Positions 62,554-64,000 of a stretch of 64,000 nucleotides of DNA are shown here, one piece after another (the first letter of the stretch is position 1; every line of letters starts with the position of its first letter). The position numbers were made by a program, and so were the translations under genes. The notes below the pieces were generated by a model. That model saw only the letters and a list, made by a program, of their open reading frames with translations. It searched no databases and was not told the DNA's origin. This DNA is from Bradyrhizobium sp. LLZ17 (lineage in GTDB: Bacteria; Pseudomonadota; Alphaproteobacteria; Rhizobiales; Xanthobacteraceae): contig NZ_CP165734.1 of the NCBI RefSeq assembly GCF_041200145.1, positions 5,933,001 through 5,997,000 on the forward strand, given 5' to 3'.

Positions 62554-63180
62554 ATGTCTGTTCAACGTGCAACTTTCACACGTCCAATCCTTGCCGTCGC
62601 GATGGTGGCCATCTCGGCCCTCGCAGCCTTCGCGCAAAGGGCGCCAGTGCCGACGCGGGTGCGCGGCACCATCGAGAACGTCGCGGGCGACACGATGCAG
62701 GTCAGGTCGCGCAGCGGCGAGCAGGTCAAGCTGCACATCGCCACCGACGTGCGCGTTGCGGGGATCACCCGGATTGCTCTCGCCGACATCAAGGTCGGCT
62801 CTTTCGTCGGCGCCACCACCGTGCCGGGACCGGATGGTGGCGAGAATGCCGTCGAAGTGCATGTGTTTCCCGAAAACATGCGCGGCACCGGCGAGGGCTC
62901 AAGGCCCTGGGATCTGAAGCCGAACTCCACCATGACCAACGCGACGGTTGCCGAGAGCGTCGTCGGCAATGACGGCCACACGCTGCTGGTCAAATACAAG
63001 GAAGGCGAGAAGAAGGTGTTCGTCGGCGCGGATACGCCTGTCGTCACCTATGTGCCCGGCGAAAAGTCGGACCTGAAGGCGGGCGCCAGGATCATCGCCT
63101 TCGTCAAGCCACTGGCGGACGGTTCGTTCGAGACCAATCGCGTCAGCGTCGGCCGCGATGGCCTGACACCGCCGATGTGA
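62554..63180 (+). CDS. Exported DUF5666-like protein of unknown function
   Basis: A 208-residue protein; signal peptide (PILAVAMVAISALAAFAQRA). The mature part has beta-rich repeats: TRVRGTIENVAGDTMQVRSR, VGSFVGATTVPGPDGGENAV, GHTLLVKYKEGEKKVFVGAD and DLKAGARIIAFVKPLADGSF, resembling OB-like DUF5666 units. No partner is evident. It is 57 bp after aroE on the same strand. Confidence 0.7.
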   Translation: MSVQRATFTRPILAVAMVAISALAAFAQRAPVPTRVRGTIENVAGDTMQVRSRSGEQVKLHIATDVRVAGITRIALADIKVGSFVGATTVPGPDGGENAVEVHVFPENMRGTGEGSRPWDLKPNSTMTNATVAESVVGNDGHTLLVKYKEGEKKVFVGADTPVVTYVPGEKSDLKAGARIIAFVKPLADGSFETNRVSVGRDGLTPPM

Positions 63181-63219
63181 GGGGCGGGAAATATAGTGCG
63201 CAGCTGCCGCAACAAACTC

Positions 63220-63273
63220 CGCTGTCGTCCCGGACAAGCGTAAGCGGAGCTGCGCTTGTCCGGGACGACGGCT
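63220..63273. repeat. Collapsed copy of the CGCTGTCGTCCCGGACAAGCG repeat
   Basis: CGCTGTCGTCCCGGACAAGCG is followed after about 12 bp by TGCGCTTGTCCGGGACGACGG. It keeps only the outer arms of the 52161-52319 element; the centre is missing. Confidence 0.85.
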
Positions 63274-63302
63274 GTTATCGCAGCTGCACCCCGGGCATGT
63301 CC

Positions 63303-64000
63303 TCACACCGCGATCACGTGTTCGTCGATCTCGTCCACCCTGTTGACGCCGCACAGGCCCATGGTCGTCAACAGCTCCTTGTGGATGATGTCGATCGCCT
63401 TGGCGACGCCGGCCTGGCCGCCGGCACCGAGGCCATAGGCGTAGGCGCGGCCGATCATGCAGGACTTTGCGCCGAGCGCGAGCGCGCGCATCACGTCCTG
63501 GCCGGAGCGGATGCCGCCGTCGAACATGATCTCCATCCTCTCACCGACCGCGTCGGCGATCTCCGGCAGCACCTCGATCGAGGACGGCGCGCCGTCGAGC
63601 TGACGGCCGCCATGGTTCGACACCACCAGCGCCTGTGCGCCGGTCTTGGCGGCTTCCTCGGCGTCCTCGACGTCCAGAATGCCCTTGATGATGAGCTTGC
63701 CGGGCCAGATGCTGCGGACCCACTCGATGTCCTTCCAGTTCAGCGAGGTATCGAACTGCGAGGCGGTCCACTCCGCGAGGCGGTTGAGATCCTCGGTGTT
63801 CTTCACGTGACCGGCGATGTTGCCGAAGGTGCGGCGCTTGCCGCGCAGCACGCCGGAGACCCAGGCCGGCTTGGTTGCGAAATCCAGAAATTTCGACAGC
63901 GTCCACTCCGGCGGAATCGTCATGCCGTTCTTGATGTCGGCATGGCGTTGCCCGATCACCTGGAGGTCGACGGTCAGCACGAGCGCGCTGCACTTCGCCG
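63303..64000 (-). CDS. FMN-dependent alpha-hydroxy-acid dehydrogenase (L-lactate dehydrogenase-like), N-terminus cut by window edge
   Basis: The C-terminal 232 residues or so of an LldD-type flavoenzyme. FMN and catalytic blocks: IIKGILDVEDAEEAAKTGAQ, the active His in VVSNHGGRQLDGAPSSIEVL, IMFDGGIRSGQDVMRALALG and CMIGRAYAYGLGAGGQAGVA. It would oxidise L-lactate or a related 2-hydroxy acid at the membrane. The start lies right of the window; the frame is open to the edge. Confidence 0.9.
   Translation of the reverse strand, partial: AKCSALVLTVDLQVIGQRHADIKNGMTIPPEWTLSKFLDFATKPAWVSGVLRGKRRTFGNIAGHVKNTEDLNRLAEWTASQFDTSLNWKDIEWVRSIWPGKLIIKGILDVEDAEEAAKTGAQALVVSNHGGRQLDGAPSSIEVLPEIADAVGERMEIMFDGGIRSGQDVMRALALGAKSCMIGRAYAYGLGAGGQAGVAKAIDIIHKELLTTMGLCGVNRVDEIDEHVIAV

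Overview
The window reads as chromosomal core sequence from a Bradyrhizobium-type alphaproteobacterium (Nitrobacteraceae). Evidence: high GC with strong third-position bias, Rhizobiales-style families (Omp25/31 porin, TIGR01459 HAD phosphatase, MarR/OmpR/histidine-kinase trio beside ilvE, FMN-riboswitch ribH, IsdG-like heme monooxygenase, DUF992, DUF3617), and intergenic DNA full of short palindromic repeats of several families, as in Bradyrhizobium. No tRNA, rRNA, transposase, integrase or CRISPR array was found. About 73 genes are annotated, including several small ones (45-77 aa).

Layout. 1-6.7 kb: HAD phosphatase (cut by the left edge), a degenerate EAL protein resembling TipF, a winged-helix/TPR regulator, a methyltransferase, and a BrkB + Holin-X membrane pair. 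6.8-11.3 kb: leftward run uvrC-pgsA-moaD-moaE-prmB. 11.3-16.1 kb: an outer-membrane porin with a perfect CtrA-type box upstream, a cold-shock protein, rlmJ, a secreted RNase T2 and small exported proteins. 16.1-20.8 kb: MarR-response regulator-histidine kinase operon, divergent from ilvE, then two tiny membrane proteins. 21-25.3 kb: lineage-specific proteins, including two NTF2-like paralogues. 25.4-26.5 kb: a visibly AT-richer gene for an ImmA/IrrE-like protein without its zinc ligands, the clearest transferred gene here. 26.5-31.1 kb: uvrB with long extra tails, two small proteins, a LysR regulator. 31.4-40 kb: TauE exporter, LigE-like GST, a DUF1800/DUF1501 pair with a frameshift in DUF1800, a heme-degrading monooxygenase, aldo/keto reductase, GNAT, two MaoC-like proteins, DUF4282. 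40-54 kb: housekeeping block (ychF, pth, rplY, ubiK, lgt, midA-like, pgeF, prs, ribH with FMN riboswitch, a frameshifted YbjN gene, proC, hisS). 54-64 kb: PAS membrane protein, GST, class-I aminotransferase, DUF992, a second EF-G-like GTPase with a changed G3 box, aroE, and a lactate-dehydrogenase-like flavoprotein cut by the right edge.

How the genes work together. Themes are DNA repair (uvrB, uvrC), translation (prmB, rlmJ, pth, ychF, rplY, hisS, EF-G-like), molybdopterin synthase (moaD/moaE), cofactor and amino-acid supply (ribH, ilvE, proC, prs, aspartate-type aminotransferase, aroE) and the envelope (porin, lgt, pgsA). I saw no complete new multi-gene system. The best leads are the zinc-less ImmA/IrrE gene, the EF-G paralogue with a DCPGS G3 box, two single-base frameshifts that may be sequence errors, the TipF-like EAL protein, the CtrA box at the porin, and a repeat family whose long and collapsed copies both occur here.
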